From Methyloversatilis universalis EHg5 (GTDB lineage: Bacteria; Pseudomonadota; Gammaproteobacteria; Burkholderiales; Rhodocyclaceae), in the NCBI RefSeq assembly GCF_000378945.1, contig NZ_KB900539.1, positions 1,870,813-1,934,812 on the forward strand: a stretch of 64,000 nt of DNA, in the 5' to 3' direction. The notes under the pieces were generated by a model that did not search any database, had not been told where the DNA came from, and saw only the letters and a program-made list of their open reading frames with translations. Shown one piece after another: positions 1 through 9,360 of the stretch. Positions within the stretch are counted from its first letter, which is position 1; every line of letters starts with the position of its first letter. Both the position numbers and the translations under genes were made by a program.

Positions 1-459
1 GATCTTCACGTCATGCCCCTGCAGCCAGGGACCGAACCAGCCCTGCGCACCGAATACCAGCACGTAGATCAGGCCGGCCACCACCGGCGACACCGAAAAG
101 GGCAGGTCGATCAGCGTGATCAGCAGGTGCTTGCCGCGGAAGTTGAACTTGGTGATCGCCCATGCCGCAGCCACGCCGAAGGTGAGGTTCAGCGGTACTG
201 CGATCACCGCGGCGATCAGCGTGAGCTTGATCGCCGACACCGCGTCCGGCTCGATCAGCGCGGCGAGGTAGGTGTCCCAGCCCTTGCGCAGCGCCTCGAC
301 GAATACCGCGATCAGCGGCATCAGCAGGAACAGCGTAAAGAAGGCCAGGGACACCGTGATCAGCGTCCATTTGAACCAGGCCGGCTCGCGGGTGGCGGCG
401 CGGTTCTCGAAGCGGGCGGCAACATCGCCGCCGGCGTGCAGGGTCGTGGCGCCGGCCAT
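1..459 (-). CDS. cysW: Sulfate ABC transporter permease CysW (partial, C-terminus outside window)
   Basis: Inner-membrane permease that pairs with CysT and CysA to import sulfate/thiosulfate. Only the first 153 codons are present; the family is usually about 290 residues. The N-terminus carries a hydrophobic segment around residues 33-52 and a start of the permease core (IKLTLIAAVIAVPLNLTFG, then DLPFSVSPVVAGLIY), matching CysW. Its ATG shares one base with the cysT stop (TGATG), so the two are translationally coupled. cysA would be expected beyond position 1. Family assignment is secure; the truncation is only the window edge. Confidence 0.93.
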   Translation of the reverse strand, partial: MAGATTLHAGGDVAARFENRAATREPAWFKWTLITVSLAFFTLFLLMPLIAVFVEALRKGWDTYLAALIEPDAVSAIKLTLIAAVIAVPLNLTFGVAAAWAITKFNFRGKHLLITLIDLPFSVSPVVAGLIYVLVFGAQGWFGPWLQGHDVKI

Positions 460-1292
460 CAGCGGTTCCTCCCGGTGGCTTTTTCGGTCCATGCCTGCAG
501 GCCGTTGATGGCCAGCAGCAGCACGAAGGAGAACAGCAGCATGACGACCGCGATCGCGGTGGCGCCGGTGTAGTCGTACTGTTCGAGCTTGGTGATGATC
601 ATCAGCGGCGTGATTTCCGACACCATCGGAATGTTGCCGGCGATGAAGATGACCGAGCCGTATTCACCCACCGCGCGGGCGAAGGCCAGCGCGAAGCCGG
701 TCAGCAGCGCCGGCAGCAGGATGGGCAGTGTCACGTGGCGGAAGGTCTGCCAGCGGCGCGCGCCCAGACTGGCTGCGGCCTCTTCCAGTTCGGTGTCCAG
801 GTCTTCCAGGATGGGCTGCACCGTGCGCACCACGAAGGGCAGGCCGATGAACACCAGCGACACCAGCACGCCCAGCGGCGTGAAGGCCACCTTGATGCCC
901 AGCGGTTCCAGCGCGGAACCCAGCCAGCCATTCGGCGCGTACAGCGCGGTCAGCGCGATGCCGGCCACCGCGGTCGGCAGCGCGAACGGCAGATCGATCA
1001 GCGCATCGACCAGCTTCTTGCCCGGGAAGGAGTAGCGCACCAGCGCCCAGGCCAGGCCCAGGCCGAACACCGCGTTGATCGCGGCGGCCAGCAGCGAGGC
1101 GCCGAAGGACAGCTTGTAGGAGGCGATCACGCGCGGCGTGGTGACCACGTCCCAGAACTGACTCAGGCCGAGCTGCGAAGTCTTCAGGAACACCGCGGAC
1201 AGCGGGATGAGCACGATGATGCACAGATAGAACAGCGTGTAGCCCAGCGTCAGGTTGAAACCGGGCAGCACGTGGAAGGTGCGCCGGCTCAT
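459..1292 (-). CDS. cysT: Sulfate ABC transporter permease CysT
   Basis: Inner-membrane permease of the CysTWA-Sbp sulfate importer, 277 residues, the normal family length. The protein begins MSRRTFHVLPGFNLTLGYTL, has about six hydrophobic segments and the DLPFALPTAVAGIALTALY stretch typical of CysT. The EAAASLGA coupling motif lies near residue 170 and would contact the ATPase CysA. Stop overlaps the cysW start by one base. The matching binding-protein gene sbp lies 8 kb away at 9361-10368, which is unusual because sbp normally directly precedes cysT. The upstream 288 bp contain a putative CysB-type dyad. Confidence 0.95.
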   Translation of the reverse strand: MSRRTFHVLPGFNLTLGYTLFYLCIIVLIPLSAVFLKTSQLGLSQFWDVVTTPRVIASYKLSFGASLLAAAINAVFGLGLAWALVRYSFPGKKLVDALIDLPFALPTAVAGIALTALYAPNGWLGSALEPLGIKVAFTPLGVLVSLVFIGLPFVVRTVQPILEDLDTELEEAAASLGARRWQTFRHVTLPILLPALLTGFALAFARAVGEYGSVIFIAGNIPMVSEITPLMIITKLEQYDYTGATAIAVVMLLFSFVLLLAINGLQAWTEKATGRNR

Positions 1293-1398
1293 GGCTGGAG
1301 CTCCCGTGCGCGAGGGCGCGTCGGAGAGTGCATGGAGGTCGTCCCGAATCTTGATCGAGCCGACAGGTTAAGGACTCCCTTAAATTACTGGAAATAAT

Positions 1399-1414
1399 AA
1401 GAAGTAATTTACTT
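1399..1414. promoter_or_regulatory. Putative CysB-like operator upstream of cysT
   Basis: AAGAAGTAATTTACTT, within which AAGTAA-T-TTACTT is a perfect inverted repeat. It sits in an AT-rich patch 107-122 bp upstream of the cysT start. The same 16-bp layout (AAGAAR-N4-KTRCTT) occurs upstream of sbp and sbp2. CysB is the expected LysR-type activator of sulfate transport genes, but the assignment of this motif to CysB is inference. Confidence 0.5.
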
Positions 1415-1580
1415 AGCCGATTTCTGAATTTGACTGAGGAAAATGCACCGTTGTGGTGCATTCATAAGCACTGCATGAGGGCGTTTGAGTGTCAGGAAAC
1501 TTTTTTTAATACAAGGTCTAAAGCCATCCCCGTTGCAGGTCGAGAAGCACCTATCTGCCCCTCGACCAAGGATTTGAGCA

Positions 1581-2588
1581 ATGTTCGGACTGACCCGTGC
1601 CCGCAAAGACCTCGAAGCCCTGTCCGGCCTGCTGGCGGCCTGTCGTGACGGTGCCGGCCCGCTGGCCCGCCCGCCGGGTGGTCTGCCCGAGCCGCTGGCG
1701 GCTGCATTGCGTGGCCTGGCCGAGCGCGAAGCGCGGATGCAGGCCGAGCTGGACAGCCTGCGCGCACTGCCGGACACGGTGGCCCGGCTGCGCGACGAAC
1801 TCGCGGCGGCCCGGTGGAGCGCGGATGAGGCCCAGGCCGAAGTCGGGCGCGTCGCGCGCGAAGGCTCGGCGGCACAGGACGAGGCCGCCCGTGAGCGCGC
1901 ACAGGCCGATGTGCTGCGCGCCGACCTCGAACGGCGCGATCTGGCGCAGACCGCGCTGACCGAAGGCACCTGGACCTATTCCATCACCGACGGCAATCCG
2001 GACCACCCGGACAATGTGGTGCGCTGGTCGGACGAACTGCGCGGCCTGCTCGGCGCCAGCCGCAGCGATTTCCCGGACAGCTGGGACAGCTGGCTGGCGG
2101 TGCTGCATCCGGAGGACAAGAACCGGGTGATCGATGCCTTCAACGCCCATCTGACCGATGCCACCGGCCGCACGCCCTATGTCTGCGAATACCGGCTGCG
2201 CCATCGCGTGCGCGGTTACATCTGGTTCCGCGAGCGGGCGGTTACGGTGCGCGATGACAGCGGCCGTGCCACCCATTCCGCCGGCGCGCTGCGCGACATC
2301 AGCGACGAAAAGCAGGCGGCGGCACTGCAGCACGAACAGCAGCAGAAGATGGAAGACAGCATGCAGCAGATCCTGTCCATTTCCGGTGTCATCAACGAGA
2401 TTTCGAAGCGCACCAACCTGCTGGCGCTGAATGCCAGCATCGAGGCGGCACGGGCCGGTGAAGTCGGTCGCGGTTTCGCGGTGGTGGCCGAAGAAGTGGC
2501 CAAGCTCGCGCTGCAGACCTCGAACGCCACCAATGAAATCGTCAAGATGGCGGAGCAGCAGCGCTCGCAGAGCGCCGTCAGCGCCTAG
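1581..2588 (+). CDS. Soluble PAS domain methyl-accepting chemotaxis-like protein
   Basis: Cytoplasmic sensor of 335 residues with no membrane segment. Residues about 20-125 form an Arg/Glu/Ala-rich coiled coil. Residues about 130-250 form a PAS fold of the PAS_3 type ([43 protein letters not shown]). Residues 260-330 carry the tip of an MCP signalling hairpin ([34 protein letters not shown]), which is the CheA/CheW contact region. The signalling domain is short and lacks most of the long antiparallel coil, so it may act as a small cytoplasmic receptor or energy/redox sensor. The ATG at 1581 follows an AAGG about 10 bases upstream. A strong terminator follows. Confidence 0.85.
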   Translation: MFGLTRARKDLEALSGLLAACRDGAGPLARPPGGLPEPLAAALRGLAEREARMQAELDSLRALPDTVARLRDELAAARWSADEAQAEVGRVAREGSAAQDEAARERAQADVLRADLERRDLAQTALTEGTWTYSITDGNPDHPDNVVRWSDELRGLLGASRSDFPDSWDSWLAVLHPEDKNRVIDAFNAHLTDATGRTPYVCEYRLRHRVRGYIWFRERAVTVRDDSGRATHSAGALRDISDEKQAAALQHEQQQKMEDSMQQILSISGVINEISKRTNLLALNASIEAARAGEVGRGFAVVAEEVAKLALQTSNATNEIVKMAEQQRSQSAVSA

Positions 2589-2602
2589 ATCAGGCGAGCC
2601 GG

Positions 2603-2652
2603 GGCAGCAAAAAGAAAGGGCGTCCTCGCGGGCGCCCTTTCTTTTTGCTGCC
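2603..2652. terminator. Bidirectional intrinsic terminator
   Basis: A 20-bp inverted repeat (arms begin GGCAGCAAAAAGAAAGGGCG) with a 9-10 base loop, an A-tract on the left arm and a T-tract on the right. It serves the convergent genes ending at 2588 (+) and 2671 (-). Confidence 0.9.
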
Positions 2653-2670
2653 GGAAACGTGCGCTCCGGG

Positions 2671-3210
2671 TCAGCTTTCGACCGTGCCGCCGATCAGCGC
2701 GGCGCTCTGCTGCAGACGCTGGAACAGAGCCAGGCCGTCCGGCCAGGCACCGTGACCGGAGTCGACGTTTACATGGCCGGCCTCGCCCAGATCCACCAGC
2801 TGGGCGCCCCAGCGTTCGGCCCAGGTGGCCGCGGACAGGAAGCGCATCCACGGATCGTTGCGGCTGGCCGCCACGACGGCGGCAAAGGGCAGGGCGGATG
2901 ACGGGATGCGCGCGGTGACGCCGAACTTGTCCGGGCTGGCCGGCGCCACCAGCAGCGCACCGGCAATGCGCTCACCGACCTGCTGCGCCGCGACGACCGA
3001 CGCCAGGCAGCCGAAGCTGTGCGCGATCAGCCACACCCGGCCAGTCGACGATTCGACCGCCTCGGCCACGCGGGTCGACCACAGCTCGATGTCGGGCTGC
3101 GCCCAGTCGGCCTGTTCGACGCGGCGTGCGCCGACCAGGGGCTCGATCCAGGTCTGCCAGTGTTCGGGGCCGCTGCCGTTCAGGCCGGGCACCACCAGTA
3201 CGCTGTCCAT
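2671..3210 (-). CDS. RBBP9/YdeN family alpha/beta hydrolase
   Basis: Small serine hydrolase of 179 residues, the usual size of the RBBP9/YdeN family. It begins MDSVLVVPGLNGSGPEHWQ, the characteristic first strand and oxyanion region. The nucleophile elbow is AHSFGC (Ser near residue 85), the acid is probably Asp in SRNDPW and the base is His in EAGHVNVDSG. No signal peptide, so cytoplasmic. Substrate is unknown for most members. It lies 20 bases downstream of prc on the same strand and may be co-transcribed with it. Confidence 0.88.
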   Translation of the reverse strand: MDSVLVVPGLNGSGPEHWQTWIEPLVGARRVEQADWAQPDIELWSTRVAEAVESSTGRVWLIAHSFGCLASVVAAQQVGERIAGALLVAPASPDKFGVTARIPSSALPFAAVVAASRNDPWMRFLSAATWAERWGAQLVDLGEAGHVNVDSGHGAWPDGLALFQRLQQSAALIGGTVES

Positions 3211-3230
3211 CCTCTGTCCGTTCTGATCGC

Positions 3231-5354
3231 TTATTTCGTTGCGGCCACGCCGGCACTGCGCTTGGCCAGTGCGGTGTCCGACTTCAGCAGGTCGGCGGCG
3301 TCACCCATGATGCGGGCGGCTTCGTCCAGCAGCACATCGCGGGCAGCCTTGCGCGATTTTTCGGCCGCCAGTTCGCTGTCCAGGCCACGTTCGCCGGCCT
3401 GCAGGCCGTCGTCGCGCAGCACCGGCGCGTCTTCGGTGCCGTCCTTCACTTCGCTGCGCGCCTTCAGCTTCGCTTCCTGCGCTTCGCGCTCCTTGCGCCG
3501 GGCTTCGGCATTCAGCGAAATTTCGGTGCGCTTGCGCATCGCTTCGGCTTCGGCCAGGTCGTCCAGCAGGTCGCGGTAGCCGCGGTCCTGCGTGGTGCGT
3601 GCCTGGTGGCGGGCGGTCAGCATGGGCAGCAGTTCCTGCGGATGACCGACCGCGCGGTAGTCGGCGGGCGGAATCTGTATCCAGGGCAGCGGATTGTCGT
3701 AGCTCGATTCGCCGATGCGATCGTGGTCCATGGTGCGCGCCAGCGGCAGATCGGGCGTGACGCCGCGCAGCTGCGTGGTGCCACCATTCACGCGGAAGAA
3801 CTGGGCGATGGTGAGCTTCAGTTCGCCGTAGGTCGGCTTGTCGCTCTTGGCCATTTCGTCCATGTCGAGCAGGGTCTGCACCGTGCCCTTGCCGAAGCTG
3901 GTTTCGCCGATCACCAGACCGCGGCCGTAGTCCTGGATGGCGGCCGCGAAAATTTCCGACGCCGATGCCGAAGCGCGGTTGATCAGCACGCCGAGCGGGC
4001 CGTCCCAGGCCACGCCGGCCTCGTTGTCCTGCTCGATGCGGATCTGGCCCTTGCCGTTGCGCTGCTGCACCACCGGCCCGCGGTCGATGAACAGGCCGGT
4101 CAGCCGCACCGCTTCGTCCAGCGAACCGCCGCCGTTGTTGCGCAGGTCGATCAGCAGCGCATCGACCTTGTCCGCCTTCAGTTCGGTGATCAGCTTCGCG
4201 ACGTCGCGGCTGGCGCTGCGGAAGTCGGCGTCGGCGCGGGATTTCGCCTCCACGTCCTGATAGAAGGTGGGCAGCGTGATCACGCCCACCTTCTGGCCGC
4301 CGGATTCGATCACCGATTTGGCGGCGGCCTGCTTTTCCAGCTTGATGGTGTCGCGCACCATCTTCACCCGGGTGGGCTTCACGTCGGGGCCGGCGTCGGC
4401 CGGCAGGATGTCCAGCGCCACCACCGTGTCCTTGGTGCCACGGATGAGCTGCACCACGTCATCGACGCGCCAGCCGAGCACGTCGGCCATCGGCGTCTGT
4501 TCGTCCTTGGCCACACCGACGATGCGATCACCGATCTTGATCTTTTCCGAGCGCGCGGCCGGGCCGCCGGCCACCAGCTCACGGATGGTCACGTACTCGT
4601 CGCGTTCCTGCAGCACCGCACCGATGCCCACCAGCGACAGCTTCATGTTGATCGCGAAATCTTCGGCCGCGCGCGGGCCGAGATAGTTGGTGTGCGGCTC
4701 GATCGATTCGGCGTACGCGTTCATGAAGATCTGGAACACGTCGTCGCTCTTGATGCGCGCGGAATTGCTCAGCGCCTGGTCGTAGCGCTTGGTCAGCGTG
4801 TCGCGGATGGCGGCATCGTCCTTGCCGGCCAGCTTCAGCCTCAGCCAGTCGTTCTTCACCCGCTTGCGCCACAGCTCCTGCAGTTCGGCGCCGGTCTTCG
4901 CCCACGGCGCGTCGGTGCGCACGTACTGGTAGTTCTCGTCCTGCGTGAAATCGAAGCCCTTGGCGAGCAGGGCACGGGCTTCGCCCAGCCGCTCCTGCTG
5001 ACGCTGCGCGTAGCGGGTGTAGATGGCGAACGGGGCGGCCAGATTCTGCTGCCGGATGGCGTCGTCCAGAAGCAGTCGCACCGAATTGAAAGTGTCGATG
5101 TCGGACTGCAGGAAGAACACCCGGTCCGGGTCCAGCGTCTTCAGATAGCGGTCGAGGATTTTCGACGACAGCGCGTCATCCAGCGGCACGTTCTGATAGT
5201 GGAAACGGGACATCAGTTCGGCGCTGGCCTGGGCCGCCAGGGCGTGGGCCTCCACCGGCTTCAGCGTCGGCACGGTCGGTGTTGCAGCCTGCAACGCCAC
5301 CGGGGCGGGCAGCGCAAGGCTGATCAGCAGGACGACAAGGGCATTCAGTTTCAT
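3231..5354 (-). CDS. prc: Carboxy-terminal (tail-specific) processing protease
   Basis: Periplasmic S41-family protease of 707 residues that trims C-termini and degrades SsrA-type or misfolded envelope proteins. The chosen ATG at 5354 follows GGAG at good spacing and opens a signal peptide (MKLNALVVLLISLALPAPVA); an upstream in-frame ATG at 5405 would bury it. A PDZ domain is visible (LVGIGAVLQERDEYVTIREL, KIKIGDRIVGVA), followed by the protease core with NRASASASEIFAAA and TSFGKGTVQ. Ser464 and Lys489 form the expected catalytic dyad, with the same 25-residue spacing as in E. coli Tsp. A DUF3340-like C-terminal tail rich in Lys/Glu follows. Confidence 0.95.
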   Translation of the reverse strand: MKLNALVVLLISLALPAPVALQAATPTVPTLKPVEAHALAAQASAELMSRFHYQNVPLDDALSSKILDRYLKTLDPDRVFFLQSDIDTFNSVRLLLDDAIRQQNLAAPFAIYTRYAQRQQERLGEARALLAKGFDFTQDENYQYVRTDAPWAKTGAELQELWRKRVKNDWLRLKLAGKDDAAIRDTLTKRYDQALSNSARIKSDDVFQIFMNAYAESIEPHTNYLGPRAAEDFAINMKLSLVGIGAVLQERDEYVTIRELVAGGPAARSEKIKIGDRIVGVAKDEQTPMADVLGWRVDDVVQLIRGTKDTVVALDILPADAGPDVKPTRVKMVRDTIKLEKQAAAKSVIESGGQKVGVITLPTFYQDVEAKSRADADFRSASRDVAKLITELKADKVDALLIDLRNNGGGSLDEAVRLTGLFIDRGPVVQQRNGKGQIRIEQDNEAGVAWDGPLGVLINRASASASEIFAAAIQDYGRGLVIGETSFGKGTVQTLLDMDEMAKSDKPTYGELKLTIAQFFRVNGGTTQLRGVTPDLPLARTMDHDRIGESSYDNPLPWIQIPPADYRAVGHPQELLPMLTARHQARTTQDRGYRDLLDDLAEAEAMRKRTEISLNAEARRKEREAQEAKLKARSEVKDGTEDAPVLRDDGLQAGERGLDSELAAEKSRKAARDVLLDEAARIMGDAADLLKSDTALAKRSAGVAATK

Positions 5355-5484
5355 GGCGAAAACTCCGGCGCGGGCTGGACAAAAAATATGCGGTTGCGCC
5401 CGCAATCGACCGCTTGCGGGGTGGTTTGTTCGCAGCCAGCCGTGAAGATATCTGCTTTTTTCGCGCGCCGTGATGACCGGATGC

Positions 5485-7893
5485 TCAGGCTGCTGCCTCC
5501 GCCGGTGCGGCGTCTGCAGGCGACACCCTTGCCGGGTGTTCCTGCAGGAAGGCCTCGATTTCTGCCGCGGGCATCGGTCGGGCGATCAGATAGCCCTGCA
5601 GTTCGTCGCAATCCAGGTCCTTCAGCAATGCGGCCTGGCTGCGTGTTTCGACCCCTTCCGCCACCACCTGCATCTGCAGGCTGCGCCCCATGGACGCGAC
5701 CGCCCGCACGATGGACGCGTTCTGTGAATCGGCTTCGAGGTCGGTCACGAATGAGCGATCGATCTTGATCTTGTCGAACGGGAAGCTCTGCAGATAGCTC
5801 AGCGAGGAGTAGCCGGTGCCGAAATCGTCCATCGCGATGCGTATGCCCATTTCCTTGAGTGCGGTGAGGGTGCGCAGCACCTCGTCGCGGTTGTCGATCA
5901 GCAGCGATTCGGTCACTTCCAGCTCCAGGCGCTCGCCCGGCAATCCGCTTTCGGTCAGTGCCCGCTGCACCATGTCGACCAGCCCGCGGCGACGGAACTG
6001 CACCGCCGACAGATTGACCGCCACGCTCAGCGGCTGTGACCAGCTGGCCGCCTCCATGCAGGCGCGACGCAGCACGAACTCGCCGATCGGCAGGATGAGG
6101 CCGGTTTCCTCCGCGACGGGGATGAAGTCCGCGGGCGAGATGTAGCCCAGTTCCGCATCGTTCCAGCGCACCAGCGCTTCGAACGCGACCGGATGTCCGT
6201 CACGGCTGCCCACCAGCGGCTGGAAGGCGATCTCCAGCGTTTCCGAGGTGATGGCGTGACGCAGCCGGAACTCGAGTCGACGGCGGGATTCGAGTGCGGC
6301 ATCCATCTGTGCCTCGAAGAACCGGCAGGTGGCCTTGCCGTCAGCTTTGGCGCGATACATCGCGGTATCGGCGTTGCGCAGCAGGTCTTCGGTGGTGGCG
6401 CCATCGTCCGGGTAGAGTGCCACGCCGATCGAGGCGCTGATTGCGACTTCGGCGTCTGCCAGCCGGATCGGCGTCTGCAGGGTTTCGAGCAGGCGTTCCG
6501 CCAGCGCCATGGCCTGACGCGGCTGGGTGGTGAAGCTCTGCAGGATGGCGAACTCGTCACCTCCGAAGCGGGCCACCACATCGGCGTCCCGCAGTTCGCT
6601 CTGAATGCGTCGTGCCACCGTGCGCAGCAGTTCGTCGCCGGCGGCATGGCCATGCATGTCGTTGACCGTCTTGAAGCCGTCGAGATCGATGGCGAGGATG
6701 CCGAAACGCTCGTTGGTGCGCTGCGCATGGCCCATGGCCTTGTTTGCCAGTTCAAGAAACAGCCGGCGATTGGGCAGGTCGGTCAAGGGGTCGTGCAGGG
6801 CGAGGTGCGCGATGCGGGCCTCGGATTTCTTTCGTGTAGTCAGATCCCGGATGGCCAGCAGTTCGCCCTGCAGTCCGTCTGCCAGCTTGATGTGGCGCCG
6901 TGATACCTCAGCCGGAAAGTACGCGCCCTGGGCATTGAGCAGCGAGAGCTCGAAAGCGCGTTCGTCGTCGATCGGTTCCTTCATCCGCGCGATGCCTGCG
7001 GCGTCCAGGAGCGTATCCAGGCGTGTGGCGGCGGCCACCGGTCCGTTCAGCCCGAACATGGCACGCGCGGCCGCGTTCGCGTCGACGATCAGGCCGTCAC
7101 GGTGCACCAGCAGACCTTCAAGCGCTCCGTCGGCCAGCGTGCGGAAACGTTCGGCTTCGCTGGCCAGCCGGCTGGCGATGCGCTGGTCGACAATGGCTGC
7201 GGTAATGCCGATCAGCAGAACCACCAGTGCGGCCACGGTCACCGCGATTGCCAGTGCGCTGCGTGACATGCCGGCAGCGTCCGCGGCCAGCGGGCTGAGT
7301 TCCAGGCGTACCGCACCCATGCCCGTGAAATGAAGGGTGACCGTCATGGCCACGAACAGCGCGGCGGCGAGCGTGCGCGCGTGCGCATCCGCCAGACGCC
7401 GTCCGACCCACATCGATGAGATGCCGAGGGCGATGCTCAGCAGCACCGAGATGATCACCAGATCGACGTCGTAGCTCAGGTGGCCCGGAAAGCGCAGTGC
7501 GGCCATTCCCGCATAGTGCAGGGCGGCGACGCCGCTGCCGAGCAGCACTCCACCGGCGATTGCGCCACGGGCGCGCCGCTGCCCGCCATGAGCCACTCGT
7601 ACGCTGAAGCCGATGATGAAGACGCCGATGAGATAGGACAGAAGCGTGAGCCCCGGGTCGTAGCTCATCGGGAGCGTGGTCCGGAAGGCCAGCATGGCGA
7701 GAAAGTGCGTCGCCCAGACGGTCGATCCTGCGTTGATCGCCAGCAGCGCTATCCAGGCGCCGGCCCGCCCGCTGGAGGCGATGCGTGTTGCCACCAGCGA
7801 ACTCGCAGCAGCGCCGAAGGCACAGATGATGGCGGCCAGCACGACCAGATAGGGGTCGTGATCAACGGTGATGCAGTCGAGAACTCGGTACAT
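5485..7893 (-). CDS. MHYT-PAS-GGDEF-EAL cyclic-di-GMP turnover protein
   Basis: Inner-membrane signalling enzyme of 802 residues. The N-terminal 230 residues form a seven-helix MHYT sensor with three MHYT-like motifs (ATHFLAM, ALHYAGM, TLHFTGM), thought to bind copper and sense diatomic gases or redox state. A PAS domain follows (about 240-350), then GGDEF with an intact RFGGDEFAI and an RDAD inhibitory site five residues before it. The EAL domain has FEALVRW, NLSAVQF, EVTES, DDFGTGYSSL and KIDRSFV. Both cyclase and phosphodiesterase residues look complete. An IS5-family element sits just upstream (8079-9289) and may separate the gene from its original promoter region. Confidence 0.93.
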   Translation of the reverse strand: MYRVLDCITVDHDPYLVVLAAIICAFGAAASSLVATRIASSGRAGAWIALLAINAGSTVWATHFLAMLAFRTTLPMSYDPGLTLLSYLIGVFIIGFSVRVAHGGQRRARGAIAGGVLLGSGVAALHYAGMAALRFPGHLSYDVDLVIISVLLSIALGISSMWVGRRLADAHARTLAAALFVAMTVTLHFTGMGAVRLELSPLAADAAGMSRSALAIAVTVAALVVLLIGITAAIVDQRIASRLASEAERFRTLADGALEGLLVHRDGLIVDANAAARAMFGLNGPVAAATRLDTLLDAAGIARMKEPIDDERAFELSLLNAQGAYFPAEVSRRHIKLADGLQGELLAIRDLTTRKKSEARIAHLALHDPLTDLPNRRLFLELANKAMGHAQRTNERFGILAIDLDGFKTVNDMHGHAAGDELLRTVARRIQSELRDADVVARFGGDEFAILQSFTTQPRQAMALAERLLETLQTPIRLADAEVAISASIGVALYPDDGATTEDLLRNADTAMYRAKADGKATCRFFEAQMDAALESRRRLEFRLRHAITSETLEIAFQPLVGSRDGHPVAFEALVRWNDAELGYISPADFIPVAEETGLILPIGEFVLRRACMEAASWSQPLSVAVNLSAVQFRRRGLVDMVQRALTESGLPGERLELEVTESLLIDNRDEVLRTLTALKEMGIRIAMDDFGTGYSSLSYLQSFPFDKIKIDRSFVTDLEADSQNASIVRAVASMGRSLQMQVVAEGVETRSQAALLKDLDCDELQGYLIARPMPAAEIEAFLQEHPARVSPADAAPAEAAA

Positions 7894-8078
7894 CGGGCAG
7901 AACTCCGGGGCGCGTACATCGGGGTGTTCCGATCACGCGCCGATCAAGTGGGGCAGGTCGGGTCGGAGTGACTATCGACCCGGCCGTCCCGGGCTTGAAT
8001 GCAAAGTCATGCGTGCAGTACGGCCGATGCCAAATCGGACACGGTCCATCCTGTTCGGGGCGGTGCGTGCGGCCCTAG

Positions 8079-8090
8079 GGAAACACTGAT
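8079..8090 (+). repeat. Left terminal inverted repeat of IS5-family element
   Basis: GGAAACACTGAT, matching the right end at 11 of 12 bases. Confidence 0.85.
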
Positions 8091-8144
8091 TTAACCCCGT
8101 CCCCGTAGAATGCCCCGGTCATCCCGATAGGCGCAACCATCCAG

Positions 8145-9134
8145 ATGAAACAGCAAACCAGCTTCGCCGATCTCGAGTACTCGGCGCGTCGCAAGCCGAC
8201 GCGGCGGGAGAAGTTTCTGACCGACCTGGATCGTCTGGTGCCGTGGTCGCAGCTGGTGGCATTGATCGAGCCGCACTACTACCGCGGCGAGCGCGGTCGT
8301 CCGCCGGTCGGGCTGGAAACGATGCTGCGCATGTATCTGTGCCAGAACTGCCTGGGCCTGTCGGACGAAGGAATTGAAGATGCCATCGTCGACAGCATCG
8401 CGGTGCGTCGCTTCGTGGGCATCGACCTGATCGAGCGTCAGGCACCCGATGCCACCACGCTGCTGAAATTTCGCCGCCTGCTCGAACGTCACGAGATGCC
8501 GGTGCGCATCTTCGCGCTGATCCGCGAACAGCTCGGTCAGCAAGGGCTGATCCTGCGCGAAGGCACGATCGTCGACGCCACCTTGATCGCTGCGCCCCCC
8601 TCGACGAAGAACAAGGAGGGCGAGCGCGACCCCGACATGCACCAGACGAAGAAGGGCAAGCAGTGGTATTTCGGCATGAAAGCGCATATCGGTACGGATG
8701 CGCACACCGGCATCGTTCATTCGCTTGCCGCCACGGCGGCGAACGCGTCCGACGTGAGCCAGACGCACAAGCTGCTGCATGGTGAGGAGAAGCACGTGCA
8801 TGCCGACGCTGGTTACCAGGGTGCAGGCAAGCGTCCCGAACTGAAGGACTGCCCGGCCGAATTCGTGATCGCACGCCGGCGTTCGACTTACAAGAGGCTG
8901 GACAAGACGGACCCGAGACGCCAACTCATCGAGAAGGCGGAGCACGCCAAGGCGAGCATCCGCTCGAAGGTCGAGCACGCATTCCATGTGGTGAAGAACC
9001 TGTTCCGGCATCGCAAGTGCCGCTACAAGGGTTTGGCGAAGAACACGGCGCAGTTGCATGTGCTGTTCGCGATGGCGAATCTGGTGCTGTCGCAGAGAAG
9101 TCTGTGCGCGCCCTACAGGACAGGTGCGTCCTGA
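8145..9134 (+). CDS. IS5-family transposase (DDE)
   Basis: Transposase of 329 residues that catalyses cut-and-paste movement of the surrounding element. The N-terminal DUF772-type domain (QTSFADLEYSARRKPTRREK, then PPVGLETMLRMYLCQ) binds the ends. The catalytic triad can be read as Asp in GTIVDATLI, Asp in VHADAGYQG and Glu in SKVEHAFHVVKNLF (the Y-R-K/E signature of the IS5 family). Length is normal and there is no frameshift. Confidence 0.95.
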   Translation: MKQQTSFADLEYSARRKPTRREKFLTDLDRLVPWSQLVALIEPHYYRGERGRPPVGLETMLRMYLCQNCLGLSDEGIEDAIVDSIAVRRFVGIDLIERQAPDATTLLKFRRLLERHEMPVRIFALIREQLGQQGLILREGTIVDATLIAAPPSTKNKEGERDPDMHQTKKGKQWYFGMKAHIGTDAHTGIVHSLAATAANASDVSQTHKLLHGEEKHVHADAGYQGAGKRPELKDCPAEFVIARRRSTYKRLDKTDPRRQLIEKAEHAKASIRSKVEHAFHVVKNLFRHRKCRYKGLAKNTAQLHVLFAMANLVLSQRSLCAPYRTGAS

Positions 9135-9277
9135 GGGCGAGAAATCGGAGCGATGAGCTCCGAAAGGGCCTCGGGTCGATGATTCGGGGCTGAAAAAGAG
9201 CCGAAATTCGATGTCATGACGATGCGAATTTCGGAGTTGCTGCCTCACGGACGAAAAATCCCGGAAGGGTGGCTTTG

Positions 9278-9289
9278 ATCAGCGTTTCC
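9278..9289 (-). repeat. Right terminal inverted repeat of IS5-family element
   Basis: ATCAGCGTTTCC, the complement of the left repeat with one mismatch, followed by the CTAG duplication. Confidence 0.85.
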
Positions 9290-9325
9290 CTAGGCGTGCC
9301 CGGACGTGTCCGCTTGCCGAGGCGT

Positions 9326-9352
9326 GCGTGGCGGGAACCCTGCCCGCCACGC
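9326..9352 (-). terminator. GC-rich stem-loop downstream of sbp
   Basis: A perfect 10-bp stem GCGTGGCGGG/CCCGCCACGC with a 7-base loop, 8 bases past the sbp stop. There is no T-tract, so it is a weak terminator or an mRNA-stabilising hairpin. Confidence 0.45.
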
Positions 9353-9360
9353 CGGCCCGC

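Larger units (their letters stand above)
8079..9289 (+). mobile_element. IS5-family insertion sequence, complete
   Basis: About 1.21 kb with one transposase gene and terminal inverted repeats (left GGAAACACTGAT, right its complement with one mismatch). It is flanked by CTAG on both sides (8075-8078 and 9290-9293), consistent with the 4-bp YTAR target duplication of the IS5 group. Intact ends, intact duplication and an uninterrupted transposase suggest a recent, possibly active insertion. It lies in the intergenic region between sbp and the MHYT gene. The boundary could be one base wider on each side, because the outermost repeat base is G/C on both ends. Confidence 0.9.

Noticed and set aside
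11..370. Minus-strand frame of 119 codons at the left edge
   Set aside because: Out of frame with cysW, which reads through 459-1 with clear permease sequence.
3126..5768. 880-codon open frame on the plus strand opposite prc
   Set aside because: It is the antisense shadow of prc in GC-rich DNA: repetitive His/Arg/Gln/Val composition, no family match, no ribosome site, and prc itself has complete catalytic motifs.
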